A stretch of DNA of 64,000 nt from Rudanella sp031411995 (GTDB lineage Bacteria; Bacteroidota; Bacteroidia; Cytophagales; Spirosomataceae), in assembly GCA_031411995.1 (NCBI GenBank), contig JANOCD010000049.1:26386-90385 (forward strand), read 5' to 3'. Shown here one piece after another: positions 43,285-53,686 of the stretch. The notes under the pieces were generated by a model. The model was not told where the DNA came from and ran no database searches. It saw nothing but the letters and a program-made list of their open reading frames with translations. Made by a program: the position numbers and the translations under genes. How positions within the stretch are numbered: position 1 is the stretch's first letter; every line of letters starts with the position of its first letter.

Positions 43285-44930
43285 AAAGGCGTTTGCTGAT
43301 TGGGGTCGGCGTTGCCGAAGTTGGAAAGATCGTTGGCACGACTGCGGACGGTGCCACCCGTTGGCGGGAGGGGCGGCATGGCTCCCGGCCCGGTTGGGGG
43401 CTGATTTGGGTTTGCAGGCCCCTCGAAACTGCTCAGGCCCGTTACGTTGCCGGGGAAACTTTGTGCCTGCGGAACCGGCTCAAAATAAGTATCTAAATCA
43501 CAGAACTTAGTGAAACGATTTACGAATCGCAACTGAATCGTATCGAGCGCACCCGACCGGTTTTTGGCTACGATCACTTCCCCAATTCCTGCTGTTGAGT
43601 TGCCCGCTTCGTCCTGCGTAATGTTATAGTATTCAGGACGATACAGGAACATTACCATGTCGGCATCCTGCTCGATAGATCCCGATTCACGAAGGTCGGA
43701 TAGTTGGGGTTTCTTGTCGCCACCACGGGTTTCAACGGCCCGGCTCAACTGCGAGAGGGCAATCACCGGCACGTTCAGTTCTTTAGCCAGGTTCTTGAGC
43801 GCCCGCGAGATCGACGCGATTTCCTGTTCGCGGTTGCCCCCCTTGCTGTTATCGCCCTGCATCAACTGCAGGTAGTCGATCACCACCATCTGAATGTCGT
43901 GTTGGGCTTTCAGACGGCGGCACTTGGCCCGGAGTTCCAGAATGGAGAGAGCAGGGGTGTCGTCGATGAAAATGGGGGCTTCGGTCAGGCGTTGAATTTT
44001 GTGGTGAAGCTGCGTCCACTCGTGCGGAGCCAGATTCCCTTTTTTGATTTTCTCACTATCAATTTCTGCTTCCGCCGAAATCAAACGATTCACCAACTGC
44101 ACCGCCGACATTTCCAGTGAGAAAATAGCCACGGGTTGCCCGAAATCGACAGCCGCGTTCCGCAGGGCCGAAACCACAAAAGCGGTTTTTCCCATAGCCG
44201 GACGTGCCGCTAAGATGGTTAATTCGGAGGGTTGCCAGCCCGATGTCAGGCGGTCGAGGGCACTGAAACCGGAGGGGATTCCGGTAAGACCGTCTTTATT
44301 ATTTTTCTTTACTTCTAACTCCTCCAGGGCCTTCCGAACAATGGTGCCCATGTCGGCGTAATTCTTCTTGATGTTCGACTCCGAAATTCGGAAGAGCGAT
44401 TGCTCCGTATGGTCAAGAAGTTGAAACACATCGGTGGTGTCTTCGTAGGCATCGCGCAAAATGGTGGAGGCCATCGTGATCATGGCCCGCTTGAGCGAAT
44501 GCTCCGTAACTACCCGCGAGTGGTATTCGATGTTGGCCGCCGAATTGACCTTAACCGTTAGATCGGCTACGTAGCTTCCGCCCCCCACGAATTCTAGTTC
44601 GCCGGTTTTGCGAAGTTGTTGCGTTACAGTGAGCAAGTCGATAGGTTCCGAATTCTGGAACAGCATCAGAATCGCATTATAGATACGCTGATGAGCCTCT
44701 TTATAAAAGCTCTCGGCCTTCAGAATGTCGATCACTGCCGATAGCGCATCTTTCTCGATCATGAGTGCTCCCAGCACCGCCATTTCGAGGTCAGTGGCTT
44801 GTGGGGGAAGTTTCCCAAGCCCTGTATCTAAGCGATCTAGCCACTGATTGCCTGACTGTGAGCGTGTTCCGCCGATGCCGGGCGTTTTACGCAGGTGCTG
44901 ATTGGGTCGAGAATTCTCCATGATTACCAC
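43281..44930 (-). CDS. dnaB: Replicative DNA helicase DnaB
   Basis: Unwinds DNA at the replication fork. The N-terminal DnaB domain begins QATDLEMAVLGALMIEKDAL. The RecA-like C-terminal domain has Walker A ARPAMGKTA (242-250), Walker B MVVIDYLQLM, and RESGSIEQDADMVMFLYRPEYY. At 549 aa it is longer than usual because of a Pro/Gly-rich C-terminal tail (NQPPTGPGAMPPLPPTG). The start may be the fourth codon, MENSRPNQH (44921). Confidence 0.97.
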   Translation of the reverse strand: MVIMENSRPNQHLRKTPGIGGTRSQSGNQWLDRLDTGLGKLPPQATDLEMAVLGALMIEKDALSAVIDILKAESFYKEAHQRIYNAILMLFQNSEPIDLLTVTQQLRKTGELEFVGGGSYVADLTVKVNSAANIEYHSRVVTEHSLKRAMITMASTILRDAYEDTTDVFQLLDHTEQSLFRISESNIKKNYADMGTIVRKALEELEVKKNNKDGLTGIPSGFSALDRLTSGWQPSELTILAARPAMGKTAFVVSALRNAAVDFGQPVAIFSLEMSAVQLVNRLISAEAEIDSEKIKKGNLAPHEWTQLHHKIQRLTEAPIFIDDTPALSILELRAKCRRLKAQHDIQMVVIDYLQLMQGDNSKGGNREQEIASISRALKNLAKELNVPVIALSQLSRAVETRGGDKKPQLSDLRESGSIEQDADMVMFLYRPEYYNITQDEAGNSTAGIGEVIVAKNRSGALDTIQLRFVNRFTKFCDLDTYFEPVPQAQSFPGNVTGLSSFEGPANPNQPPTGPGAMPPLPPTGGTVRSRANDLSNFGNADPNQQTPF

Positions 44931-45101
44931 AATGTTACGTAATCTTTACCAGAAAAAGCAACCCCAAAATAAGTAAGAAATTTGCATTTACTGAACGTTG
45001 ATTCCTTAACCCATTGGTAATAAATCGACTGCCCGGTAAAAAAAACTTTTCGAGGGCAACAGAAGATTTTTAATCGAGAGAAGTAACAAATTTACGGATT
45101 A

Positions 45102-45740
45102 TCAGCGACCCCAGGCGGCCGGGTCGTTGCGCCAGGCTGCCAGCGAAGCCAGTTGGCCTTCCTGTACGTAGTTCATTCGCTTAGCTTCGTCAATCAGGGC
45201 TGCATAGTCACTCAGGCAAATAAGCGGCACGTTGGCTGCCTCGAAATTGGCAGTTGCGAGGGGAAAACCATACGTGAAAATGGCGGCCATTCCCAGCACA
45301 TCGGCCCCCGCCTGCCGCAAAGCCTCAACCACCTTGAGCGAACTACCCCCGGTTGAAATCAAGTCTTCGATCACCACCACTTTTTGCCGACCCGTTGACC
45401 CGTCTGCACCGAGCCGACCCTCGATTTGATTACCCATACCGTGCTTTTTGGGTTCGGGACGCACGTAGCAATAAGGAAGCTCCAGCACATCGGCAACCAG
45501 CGCACCCTGAGCAATGCCTGCCGTGGCAACGCCCGCAATGACTTCGACGGTAGGGAAATTAAGCCGGATGGCATCGGCAAGGGCATGTTTAATAAAGGTG
45601 CGCACGTCCGGGAACGACAGCGTTACGCGGTTATCGCAATAAATGGGTGAAAGCCAACCCGAACTCCACGTAAACGGGTCATTAGGGCGGAGTTTCACAG
45701 CCTGCACGTCCAGCAATTGCCGGGCAATTTGTTCTTTCAT
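45102..45740 (-). CDS. pyrE: Orotate phosphoribosyltransferase
   Basis: Makes OMP from orotate and PRPP in pyrimidine synthesis. From ATG 45740 it is 212 aa, with the PRPP-binding loop VVVIEDLISTGGSS (121-134) and RPEPKKHGMGNQIEG, the flexible catalytic loop. Length and motifs are standard. The longer frame from 45785 adds an implausible prefix. Confidence 0.96.
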   Translation of the reverse strand: MKEQIARQLLDVQAVKLRPNDPFTWSSGWLSPIYCDNRVTLSFPDVRTFIKHALADAIRLNFPTVEVIAGVATAGIAQGALVADVLELPYCYVRPEPKKHGMGNQIEGRLGADGSTGRQKVVVIEDLISTGGSSLKVVEALRQAGADVLGMAAIFTYGFPLATANFEAANVPLICLSDYAALIDEAKRMNYVQEGQLASLAAWRNDPAAWGR

Positions 45741-45801
45741 CGAACTCAGTAGCTTGATTATAGTTCGCAAATATCCGTTTTTCACCCATTGGATGAGTGG
45801 T

Positions 45802-46194
45802 TTACTTACTCACTGTTTTTAATTCGACGAAAACTAGTCCAAATACAATGACTATTTCAACTAAAAAGTAAGCTACTCCTAAAATCGTAAGAGTGTGGTA
45901 ATAATAAACTACAATACCTATTGTCAAACAACAGTAAAGCAAATTTGCGATGCTGATTATTTTTAGAAATGGTTGCCAATTGTTTTTTATAAGCAAAAAG
46001 CAAGTCATTGAGTAAAAGCAAAATAGTAGTGCTATTATCGAGAGGTATGTCAACACTAGCTGAGGTATTCCAACGTGTTGGTTGAATGGTCTTAAAATTG
46101 CAAACAAAAAGAACGCTGTAGTAAAAGCCCCCAAACTATCAACTAAAAACAGAGTTTTTGGTCTACGTGCGAATAGTTGTTCAAAATCAATCAT
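45802..46194 (-). CDS. Small membrane protein, four transmembrane segments
   Basis: A 130-aa protein with four hydrophobic helices (about 20-38, 45-67, 76-98, 102-124) and an N-terminal basic start (MIDFEQLFARRPKTLF). No family is recognised. It is clearly AT-richer than its neighbours, suggesting recent acquisition or weak constraint. Surrounding 250 bp upstream holds no other gene. Confidence 0.6.
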   Translation of the reverse strand: MIDFEQLFARRPKTLFLVDSLGAFTTAFFLFAILRPFNQHVGIPQLVLTYLSIIALLFCFYSMTCFLLIKNNWQPFLKIISIANLLYCCLTIGIVVYYYHTLTILGVAYFLVEIVIVFGLVFVELKTVSK

Positions 46195-46442
46195 TTCGTA
46201 AGAGTCTGTTATTGTAATATGTATCTGATTTTGAATGAATTAGCTGAATCGTGAGCTGGATATTATACTAATTTAGAAAGCAAAAGTTGGATACCCTAAC
46301 CAGGACCTGCCAACGATGGCCGGTTGAAAGATTTTCTACCAATCTCTTAACCGGATAGATAATCCGGCAGTTGTGAGAGAGTAGCGAATTTCGACTTACT
46401 CTCCCAATTAATGAGTATTCTATTCGTCTTTTCACTCAACCT

Positions 46443-47681
46443 ATGACAACGATACGAGGAGCATTCTTTTTCACTGCGCTGACCTGCTTCGGTTTGCAAG
46501 CGGTTAACGCCCAAAATGACTACGAAAAATCAGTTAAAGACGATTATTCCGTCCATGTGTTCAAACCAGGGCAAGTAGAAGTAACCCCTGCCCGCGTGGC
46601 CGGGTTGACGGTGGCCGCTGGTTTTAGGCTGACTACATTCGCCGAAAATATGGGAAACCCCCGAATGCTGGCAGTGGCACCCAACGGCGATGTGTATGTG
46701 TCCGACCGAACAAAAGGCACAGTAATGCTGGTGCGGGATGCGAATAAAGACGGCAAAGCCGATTTGGTGAAAGAAGTTGTCAAACGCCCCGACCTGCACG
46801 GGTTGGCCCTGCGAGATGGAAAACTCTACCTCACGGCCATTCGTGATTTGTTTGTCGCCGACATCAAAGCCGATGGCACGCTTGGTCCCTTGAAAACCCT
46901 CTATAGCGATTTGCCCGACGCGGGTCAGCATCCGAACCGCACGATGCATTTTGGGCCGGATGGAAAACTGTACGTTTCTGTGGGTAGTACCTGCAATGCC
47001 TGCGACGAGCGCAATAAAGAAGCGGCAACAATGCTCCAGGTAAATGCGGATGGCTCCGGTCGGCGCGTGTTTGCCACAGGCCTGCGAAATACAATTGGCT
47101 TTGACTGGCACCCGAAATCGAGGGTATTATATGGTTTCGATCATGGAATCGACTGGCTCGGCGATGAAGATCAGCGAGAAGAGTTAAACCAGATTAAAGA
47201 AGGCGCAAACTACGGCTGGCCTTATGTGTACGCCAATGGTAAACTTCCCCCGCATCCCCAGCCAGCCGGGATGACTCCAGCGCAGTATGCGGCTAAAACT
47301 ACCAAACCGTTGCAGTTATACGATGCCCATGCGGCTCCGCTGGGGATGGTATTTTACGTGGGAAATACCGGAGTCGGTGGCTTTCCTAAAGCCTATCATA
47401 ATGATGCCTTTGTCACCATGCACGGCTCCTGGAATCGGGCAAAACCATCGGGTTACAAAATCGTGCGGGTCCGTTTTGATGAACAGGGCCAGCCGACAGC
47501 AATAGACGATTTTGTATCGGGCTGGTTAGTCAATGACAACAAGGAACACTTTGGCCGGGTTTGTGGCATTGCCCAACACACCGATGGCTCCTTACTGGTT
47601 ACGGATGATGCCAACGGTGTTATCTACCGCGTAGCCTATGCCACTAATCTCCCCGATAGTAAAGCTAAGAAAGGCGACTGA
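46443..47681 (+). CDS. Sorbosone dehydrogenase / PQQ-dependent glucose dehydrogenase-like beta-propeller
   Basis: An exported beta-propeller protein of 412 aa (signal peptide …LQAVNAQ). The blocks GNPRMLAVAPNGDVYVSDR, NRTMHFGPDGKLYVSVGSTCNACDE, TGLRNTIGFDWHPKS and WLGDEDQREELNQIKEGANYGWP are typical of the soluble aldose/sorbosone dehydrogenase family, which oxidises sugars, often with PQQ. The partner electron acceptor is not visible. It is followed by an AraC regulator on the same strand. Confidence 0.9.
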   Translation: MTTIRGAFFFTALTCFGLQAVNAQNDYEKSVKDDYSVHVFKPGQVEVTPARVAGLTVAAGFRLTTFAENMGNPRMLAVAPNGDVYVSDRTKGTVMLVRDANKDGKADLVKEVVKRPDLHGLALRDGKLYLTAIRDLFVADIKADGTLGPLKTLYSDLPDAGQHPNRTMHFGPDGKLYVSVGSTCNACDERNKEAATMLQVNADGSGRRVFATGLRNTIGFDWHPKSRVLYGFDHGIDWLGDEDQREELNQIKEGANYGWPYVYANGKLPPHPQPAGMTPAQYAAKTTKPLQLYDAHAAPLGMVFYVGNTGVGGFPKAYHNDAFVTMHGSWNRAKPSGYKIVRVRFDEQGQPTAIDDFVSGWLVNDNKEHFGRVCGIAQHTDGSLLVTDDANGVIYRVAYATNLPDSKAKKGD

Positions 47682-47760
47682 CCTGACCAGTCTGATCTGT
47701 TTTTTTTGCACAGGTAGAAGTGAAACGATCCGTGATTTCTTAGGAATAAGAAAGCAGAGT

Positions 47761-48642
47761 ATGCTCAGAAAAAAAGAAGGCTTTGTGGGTCAGCGCAGTT
47801 GCGTGTTACCCAGCGAGTTAACACGCCAGATTGCCACCCACCCGCTGTGCGAAAACCTGTATATTACCGATATTGGCTATTACCCTAAAGCGGCTCTCCA
47901 TAGTCGGGAACGGCGCAAAGGATGCCCGCAACACATTCTGATCTACTGTGTTAAGGGGGCAGGATGGTATCAACTGAACGACCGAAAATACGCAGTGAAG
48001 CCCAATCAGGTGTTTATTTTGCCCGCCAATGTCGCGCACCGCTACGGCACTGATGCCACGAATCCCTGGACCATTTACTGGCTGCATTTTACGGGTTCGC
48101 AGGCGCATTATTTTCTGGAGTTTTTGCAGCAGAACACCGATTCGTTGCCCATTACAGTGTCGCCCCAACCCGAACGATTTCTGCTATTCGACGACATACT
48201 CTCCCACCTCGAAATGTCGTATAACATGGACAATATCGTTTATGCGAACAGCAGTCTGGCCCGCTTTCTGGCAACGTTCAACAACGCGGTCTATAATCCA
48301 AATCCAGTCAACCCAGTTGAAGAAGACCCCATCAGCCGCACCATCACGTTCATGAAAGAGAACCTGAGCCGGTCGCTCAGTCTCGATGAACTGGCCGATA
48401 TTGCAGGTATGTCGGCCTCCCATTACTCGGCGGTTTTTCGCACGAAAGTGCAAAGCGCGCCCATTAATTTCTTCACGTTTTTGAAAATTCAGGAAGCTTG
48501 CCGACTCCTCGAAAACACCCTGCTACGAATCAAAGAAGTGGCCTACCAGATTGGCTATAATGACCCCTATCACTTTAGCCGGGTATTTGCTAATGTCATG
48601 GGCGTTTCCCCCCGTGACTTTCGGAAACTGCGTAAAGTTTAG
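47761..48642 (+). CDS. AraC family transcriptional regulator
   Basis: A 293-aa regulator: N-terminal cupin-like sensor domain (VKGAGWYQLNDRKYAVKPNQV, then LPANVAHRYGTDATNPWTIYW) and C-terminal AraC HTH pair (SLDELADIAGMSASHYSAVF … IKEVAYQIGYNDPYHFSRVFANVMGVSPRDF). ATG 47761 was chosen; longer frames overlap the preceding gene. Its neighbours suggest control of the adjacent transporter/DUF5107 or SusCD genes by a sugar, but no operator was identified. The 3' end overlaps the DUF5107 gene by 4 bp. Confidence 0.93.
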   Translation: MLRKKEGFVGQRSCVLPSELTRQIATHPLCENLYITDIGYYPKAALHSRERRKGCPQHILIYCVKGAGWYQLNDRKYAVKPNQVFILPANVAHRYGTDATNPWTIYWLHFTGSQAHYFLEFLQQNTDSLPITVSPQPERFLLFDDILSHLEMSYNMDNIVYANSSLARFLATFNNAVYNPNPVNPVEEDPISRTITFMKENLSRSLSLDELADIAGMSASHYSAVFRTKVQSAPINFFTFLKIQEACRLLENTLLRIKEVAYQIGYNDPYHFSRVFANVMGVSPRDFRKLRKV

Positions 48643-51600
48643 CCAGCTACTTCTGGCACTAGCCGAAAATCGACCATGTTGCGATGCACAATGGCTCCCA
48701 GATGGTTGATATTTATGCTCAGAACCGTATCGAAATAAGCGATTGCCTGGTTAGTGTGACCGTTGCCTAACCCCAGATTTCCGAGGGCCATCAAGTAGTA
48801 ACAGTGCAGTTGGTTCCGCTCGTTGAGGTCGGCATCGAACACCAGCATATCGGGCAGCGACACGGCAAAATAGTCCAGCTTAATGTCGTCGTTGAGGTGC
48901 GTTTCGCCGTACTGAATCAGGCGGGTAAACAGCATTTCGGCCCGGTCGTACTGGTGCAGTTTTTTCCAGGCTAACCCCTGGTAAAATAGTTTGTCGGGCT
49001 GTTGATCGTTGTAGAAAATGGCTGGGCGGCATTCTGTTTGTACCGGCGCGTCCAAACCCGATGTGGCCCGTTTGTAGTGGTCTGTTGCCGCCGTGGTGTC
49101 ACCTAATGCTTCGTAGGCCAGTCCTTTCAGGTAGCAACTATCGTTCTCCTGCACGCCGTACAGTTTGCCTTCGCCCAAATTGAGGGGATAATTTTCGGCA
49201 GCAGTCAACAACGTGATTGCTTCGGTGGGATTATCGTTCGAGAGGGCCTGCTTGGCCAGTTCGATGTGGCAGATCAGGTGCTGACTGATCACTTTCCCTT
49301 CACCCCCTTCCCACGGGTGAAACTGCCGGGCCGCCAGCAATTGCCGGGCGATTTGGTACTGCCCCAACTGGTTATAGAGCGTTACGCGCTCCAGGTAAAG
49401 ATCATCCCGCTGTTTGGTGGCCGTACCGTATTTTTCCAGCAGAGCCAGCCGTTCGGCAGGATCGCGATTTAGTTTTTTATAAAATTGATCCAGTTCCATC
49501 AGTACCCGCGCGTCGGTGGTGTCCAGCAAAAATGCCTTTTCCAGCACCGATAGTGCCCTATCAGGTTGACGCAGTTTGTTGTGATAGGCAAGCGACAGAT
49601 TTCGGAAAACGGTCGGGAAAGTATCATCCAGTGAAGCCGACTGTTCCCAGGCTGCAATGGCTTCATCGTATTGCCGGTTACCATACCAGAAATTACCGAG
49701 ATAATGCCAGGTGCGAGCATGGTTAAGCGGCTGGCTGTCAATTGTTTGTTTGGTGGACCATTGCAACATATTCAATTCGTCGAGCCGGTTAGGAAACACA
49801 AAATCCGGGCTGGCTTCCGTTGCCTTTTTGAGGTACGCATGGCTCGAATCGGTCTGCCCAAGTCGGTCGTAGAAAAAGGCCAGAAAGTAATAGACAATGG
49901 GGTAAACGGTTGCTTCTTTCTGCTCATAGGCCCGCAAAAACTCGATGGCTTCGTCATAGAGTCCGGCCCGGCTGTAATCAAGGGCATATTCGAGGTAGTT
50001 ATGAACGTACTGCCGCATGAAGTGCGTAAACGACTGCCGCGATTTTTCCACTGCTGGAGCACCAGTAGCCTGCTCAATCAGCACCCGCTCAAACAGGCAG
50101 CCGAAGTGGAACCGGTCAATAGTCAGGGTGTTGTCGATGAGTTGCCGGGCTTCCTCCGTTCGCCCGGTTTTGCGGAGCAACGCCACTTTCAAATGTCGCG
50201 CCGAGTGACCGTGTCCGTTACGTACCAGCGACCGTTCCACCAGTTCGAGGGCCTGCTTATAGTCCTGCTTTCGGGTGGCAATCCGGGCCAGTTCCAAAAA
50301 ACCGGTGTCCTGCCAGGCGGCATTCCAGGTAGCCTTGAAAAACGCATCGAAGGCTTCGTCGTACCGCTCTGATTTCGTCAGGCACAGCCCCAAATTGTAG
50401 TATGGCTCTCCGTCGTAGGGGTTTGGATTGCGGGTCGTCAGGGTCTGAATTGCCCGTCGGAAGTGCGGTTCTGCTTTGGCAAACTGCCCATGTTTTAACT
50501 GCCAGAGACCCAGCGCGTTGTTGCACCGGCTGTCGGTGGGGTCCCGCCGGAGGGCTTCCTCGTAATAATCGACGGGAGAATAAGTAGCATGACGGTACTG
50601 CTCGATGTGCAACCCAGTCAGATACAACTGCTCGTTTGTTTCTACTTCGGCGGGGTTTTTGGCGGCTAATGCCGGTTCCGGAATGGGTATGTCGGTAGGA
50701 ATATCATCGGGTTGATAGGCCACCAGTTCAACGCCTTCAGCAGTAGTCACGCTGACCCGAACGGACGTTGGCTGACCCACCTGAAGAGCAATCGTTTGCA
50801 GGAACGGATGTTCCGGCGACAGGTCGGCCCGTTGCTCGAAAATAACCCCGCCTTCCTGGGTTAGCCGGATTATGGCGCCCGCATAAACCGCTGTTGTATA
50901 AGCACTTACAGTTACTTCGTTTGCCGTAATCTCCAGGTTGACAGCCGCTTCCTTCGTGGCATTTTTGACCAGACCAATCTCGCTGTAGGGTATGAAGTAC
51001 TGCACAAAGGTGCGTTCTTCGTTGGGCATAATCCACGAAAAATCGGGCTGATTATCCGTAAACACCCCCGTCATCAGTTCGATGTATGGCCCGTCTTCAT
51101 CAGTCAGGTTGCGATCCCAGGCGTAGCCAAACTCGCCATTGCCCCAGGTCCACTGTTTTTTGCCGGGCGACAGGTGATGATTCGCAACGTGCAGCAAACC
51201 GCCCCGGCTATCGTGTTCATAACCACCCACAAAATCGTACTTAGACGAGGCCGCCATGTAAGACGTGGGTGCGGGAATGTTCTTGTAGCGGGAAATATCC
51301 GTGCCCGGCGAATAGTCAACCTTGTAATAAGTGCCTTTGGCAATGGGGAACGACGAAACATCCCGTCGGCCATGATCGAAAACCGCCTGTATGTCGGGGG
51401 GGAACACCGTCTGGTAATGGTCGTTCACTTTCACAGCGGGATTGCTCCACCAGAGGAAGGTCTGGGGCACTTCAGTTCGGTTATACAACACGCCCTGAAT
51501 TTCGAGGTAGGCTTTGTCGGGGTAGAGCCGGAACCCGGCCATGCCCTTCGTGCCGAACATCCGCTCGACCTCGCTTACCCAAATTGTTTTAGAGCCGTCG

Positions 51601-52022
51601 GGATGCATTTCAGTAGTATAGTCAATCGGATCAAAGGTGCTGGGGCGGTGGTGTTGCGGCCAGTTGAACTCGATCCCGCCCGAAATCCAGGGACCCATCA
51701 GGCCCACCAGCGCGGGTTTGATGACTTGATTATAATAGACAAAATGACGGTTTTTTATCTTGTCGAACGCCATCTGAACCCGCCCGCCTAACTGGGGCAG
51801 AATCATGATTTTGAGGTACTGGTTTTCCAGGAAAACCGCCTGATACACCTGGTCTTCCTTGTGGTCGTTGATGGTCTCGATTACTGCATTCGGATAGACC
51901 ACGCCACTGCTGCCCTGATAAACCCGTTTTTCGAGAAACATCGGATTCTTCTCCGGCTTACCAACCCCATACGTTGGGATGGTTACGGGTTCTTCCCAGA
52001 CATTTACTTCCTGCAAGGCCAT
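48639..52022 (-). CDS. DUF5107 domain protein with long TPR array
   Basis: A 1127-aa protein, no signal peptide. The N-terminal DUF5107 (about 15-335) has a galactose-mutarotase-like beta-sandwich pattern (NQYLKIMILPQLGGRVQMAFD, WISGGIEFNWPQHHRPSTF, VSEVERMFGTKGMAGFRL, FPPDIQAVFDHGRRDVSSF). The C-terminal two thirds (about 440-1110) are tetratricopeptide repeats (NALGLWQLKHGQFAKAEPHF, YNLGLCLTKSERYDEAFDAF and others). The function of this family is not known; mutarotase-like carbohydrate binding or processing is likely. It lies 31 bp downstream of the sugar-porter gene, so probably the same operon. Confidence 0.88.
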   Translation of the reverse strand: MALQEVNVWEEPVTIPTYGVGKPEKNPMFLEKRVYQGSSGVVYPNAVIETINDHKEDQVYQAVFLENQYLKIMILPQLGGRVQMAFDKIKNRHFVYYNQVIKPALVGLMGPWISGGIEFNWPQHHRPSTFDPIDYTTEMHPDGSKTIWVSEVERMFGTKGMAGFRLYPDKAYLEIQGVLYNRTEVPQTFLWWSNPAVKVNDHYQTVFPPDIQAVFDHGRRDVSSFPIAKGTYYKVDYSPGTDISRYKNIPAPTSYMAASSKYDFVGGYEHDSRGGLLHVANHHLSPGKKQWTWGNGEFGYAWDRNLTDEDGPYIELMTGVFTDNQPDFSWIMPNEERTFVQYFIPYSEIGLVKNATKEAAVNLEITANEVTVSAYTTAVYAGAIIRLTQEGGVIFEQRADLSPEHPFLQTIALQVGQPTSVRVSVTTAEGVELVAYQPDDIPTDIPIPEPALAAKNPAEVETNEQLYLTGLHIEQYRHATYSPVDYYEEALRRDPTDSRCNNALGLWQLKHGQFAKAEPHFRRAIQTLTTRNPNPYDGEPYYNLGLCLTKSERYDEAFDAFFKATWNAAWQDTGFLELARIATRKQDYKQALELVERSLVRNGHGHSARHLKVALLRKTGRTEEARQLIDNTLTIDRFHFGCLFERVLIEQATGAPAVEKSRQSFTHFMRQYVHNYLEYALDYSRAGLYDEAIEFLRAYEQKEATVYPIVYYFLAFFYDRLGQTDSSHAYLKKATEASPDFVFPNRLDELNMLQWSTKQTIDSQPLNHARTWHYLGNFWYGNRQYDEAIAAWEQSASLDDTFPTVFRNLSLAYHNKLRQPDRALSVLEKAFLLDTTDARVLMELDQFYKKLNRDPAERLALLEKYGTATKQRDDLYLERVTLYNQLGQYQIARQLLAARQFHPWEGGEGKVISQHLICHIELAKQALSNDNPTEAITLLTAAENYPLNLGEGKLYGVQENDSCYLKGLAYEALGDTTAATDHYKRATSGLDAPVQTECRPAIFYNDQQPDKLFYQGLAWKKLHQYDRAEMLFTRLIQYGETHLNDDIKLDYFAVSLPDMLVFDADLNERNQLHCYYLMALGNLGLGNGHTNQAIAYFDTVLSININHLGAIVHRNMVDFRLVPEVAG

Positions 52023-52052
52023 ATGATGTGTAGTTGAAAAATCATACCGTTG

Positions 52053-53387
52053 TCACTTGAAAATAGTCTCCATTTCTTCCAGCGTCTTGCCCTTGGTTTC
52101 GCGCACGTTGCGGAGCACGAAAACGAAACCAATCAGACAGATTACGGCGTATAGCCAGAATGGGCCGTAGGTGCCCAGTGTCTCGGCCAGAATGGGGAAC
52201 GTGAATACCAGCACGAAATAGGCTCCCCACAAGGCCAGAATTGCCACTGAAGAGGCCAGCCCCCGCACGCGATTCGGGAAAATTTCGGAGATCAGCACCC
52301 ACGTAACGGGAGCCAGCGAAGTAGCATAAGTAGCAATGGCCAGCAACACAAAGATGGACAAAACACCCGCCGACGCGCCATTTTGCAACAGCATCGCAAT
52401 GATGACGTAGAGAATCATCAGGCCAAGCGCACCGAACAGCATCAGCGGTTTGCGACCCAGTTTATCGACCTGCCACATGGCCACCACCGTGAATACAAGG
52501 TTGACAATGCCGATGGCAACGGTTTCAAAGAGTTGCCGGTCCAGGTTGGCCCCCACGGTCTCAAAAATGGTGGATGTATAGTTGAACACGACGTTGATGC
52601 CGCACAATTGCTGGAAAACAGCCAGCCCAATACCCACAAAAACGGCAGTCCTGATGCCCGGTTGAAACAGTTCAGACAGAGCCACCTTCGACTGATTGGC
52701 AGACGAAATGTGAACATCGGTCACCGTTTTTTCAGCAAACTCAGCACCCCCAATACGCTGTAGAATAGCCGTTCCCCGCGCTGTTTCGCCCCGCTGAATT
52801 AGCCAGCGGGGGCTTTCGGGGAGCCAGAATACCCCAACCAGAAAGGCCACTGACGGCACTGCACCCAAGCCGAATATCAGCCGCCAGGCATCCGGTCCGT
52901 TGTCGGCCAACCCATAGTTAACTAAGTTGGTAATGAGGATACCGATGACGATAGTAAGCTGATTGATAGCCACGTTGCGCCCCCGAATGTGGGCAGGCGA
53001 CACCTCGGCAATGTACATCGGACTCAGCATGGAAGCCATGCCCACCCCAATACCGGCCACAAAGCGGCTGACCATAAAAAGCGACAGGGAACCAGCCATG
53101 GCCATACCGATTGACGATACGGCAAAGATGCCCGCAGCCACCATCAGGGCCGGTCGTCGCCCATATTGATCGGCGAGTTTACCGGCCATCACACAGCCCA
53201 CCATGCACCCCAACGCCAGCGAACCCGTCATAAACCCCTCCCACCAGGCTGTCAGCCCAAACACATCCCGGAGCAGTGGTAAGGCACCGGAGATCACGGC
53301 AAAATCGAATCCAAACAAATAGCCACCCAGGGCCGAAATGAAAGAGATGCCTATCGAATAGTGCGAGTTGATAGTGGGGTTGGACAT
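52053..53387 (-). CDS. Sugar porter family MFS transporter
   Basis: A 444-aa, 12-helix major facilitator (XylE/GalP-like): GYLFGFDFAVISG near the start, AGKLADQYGRRPALM, RFVAGIGVGMASMLSPMYIAE, PESPRWLIQRG, QQLCGINVVFNYT, DKLGRKPLML and a C-terminal RETKGKTLEEME. These motifs are diagnostic of proton-linked sugar transporters. Substrate not deducible; the DUF5107 partner implies a sugar or sugar derivative. Confidence 0.95.
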   Translation of the reverse strand: MSNPTINSHYSIGISFISALGGYLFGFDFAVISGALPLLRDVFGLTAWWEGFMTGSLALGCMVGCVMAGKLADQYGRRPALMVAAGIFAVSSIGMAMAGSLSLFMVSRFVAGIGVGMASMLSPMYIAEVSPAHIRGRNVAINQLTIVIGILITNLVNYGLADNGPDAWRLIFGLGAVPSVAFLVGVFWLPESPRWLIQRGETARGTAILQRIGGAEFAEKTVTDVHISSANQSKVALSELFQPGIRTAVFVGIGLAVFQQLCGINVVFNYTSTIFETVGANLDRQLFETVAIGIVNLVFTVVAMWQVDKLGRKPLMLFGALGLMILYVIIAMLLQNGASAGVLSIFVLLAIATYATSLAPVTWVLISEIFPNRVRGLASSVAILALWGAYFVLVFTFPILAETLGTYGPFWLYAVICLIGFVFVLRNVRETKGKTLEEMETIFK

Positions 53388-53546
53388 GATTTATTTAACT
53401 ATTCGGGTATACAGTAGCAAAAATACCAGTTCATGCTAGCGGTCGACATAGTTATTCTTACGGAAAAGTTGGATGAAATGACGAAATAGCGACCCGTTTA
53501 CCCCCAAGATCCATCAAATTATCCATCATTATCAATGTTCTCTCCA

Positions 53547-53577
53547 TTGATTAAGCCTACATGAACGATGAACTTTG
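53547..53577 (+). promoter_or_regulatory. Candidate promoter of the SusCD operon
   Basis: TTG (53547-53549), 20 nt, then GAACTTTG (53570-53577), one mismatch from TAnnTTTG. It would give a leader of about 100 nt before the SusC ATG at 53687. The rest of the 299-bp gap has no gene and no clear operator. Confidence 0.5.
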
Positions 53578-53686
53578 CAGATAATGTACTTTAAGTTATA
53601 AAGTTTTTCACTTTCCTAATACTGATTCATCCATCCATTCGTAGTTAATCTCACAATTAACGTCAACCTCCAACCCCCTCCACAGT

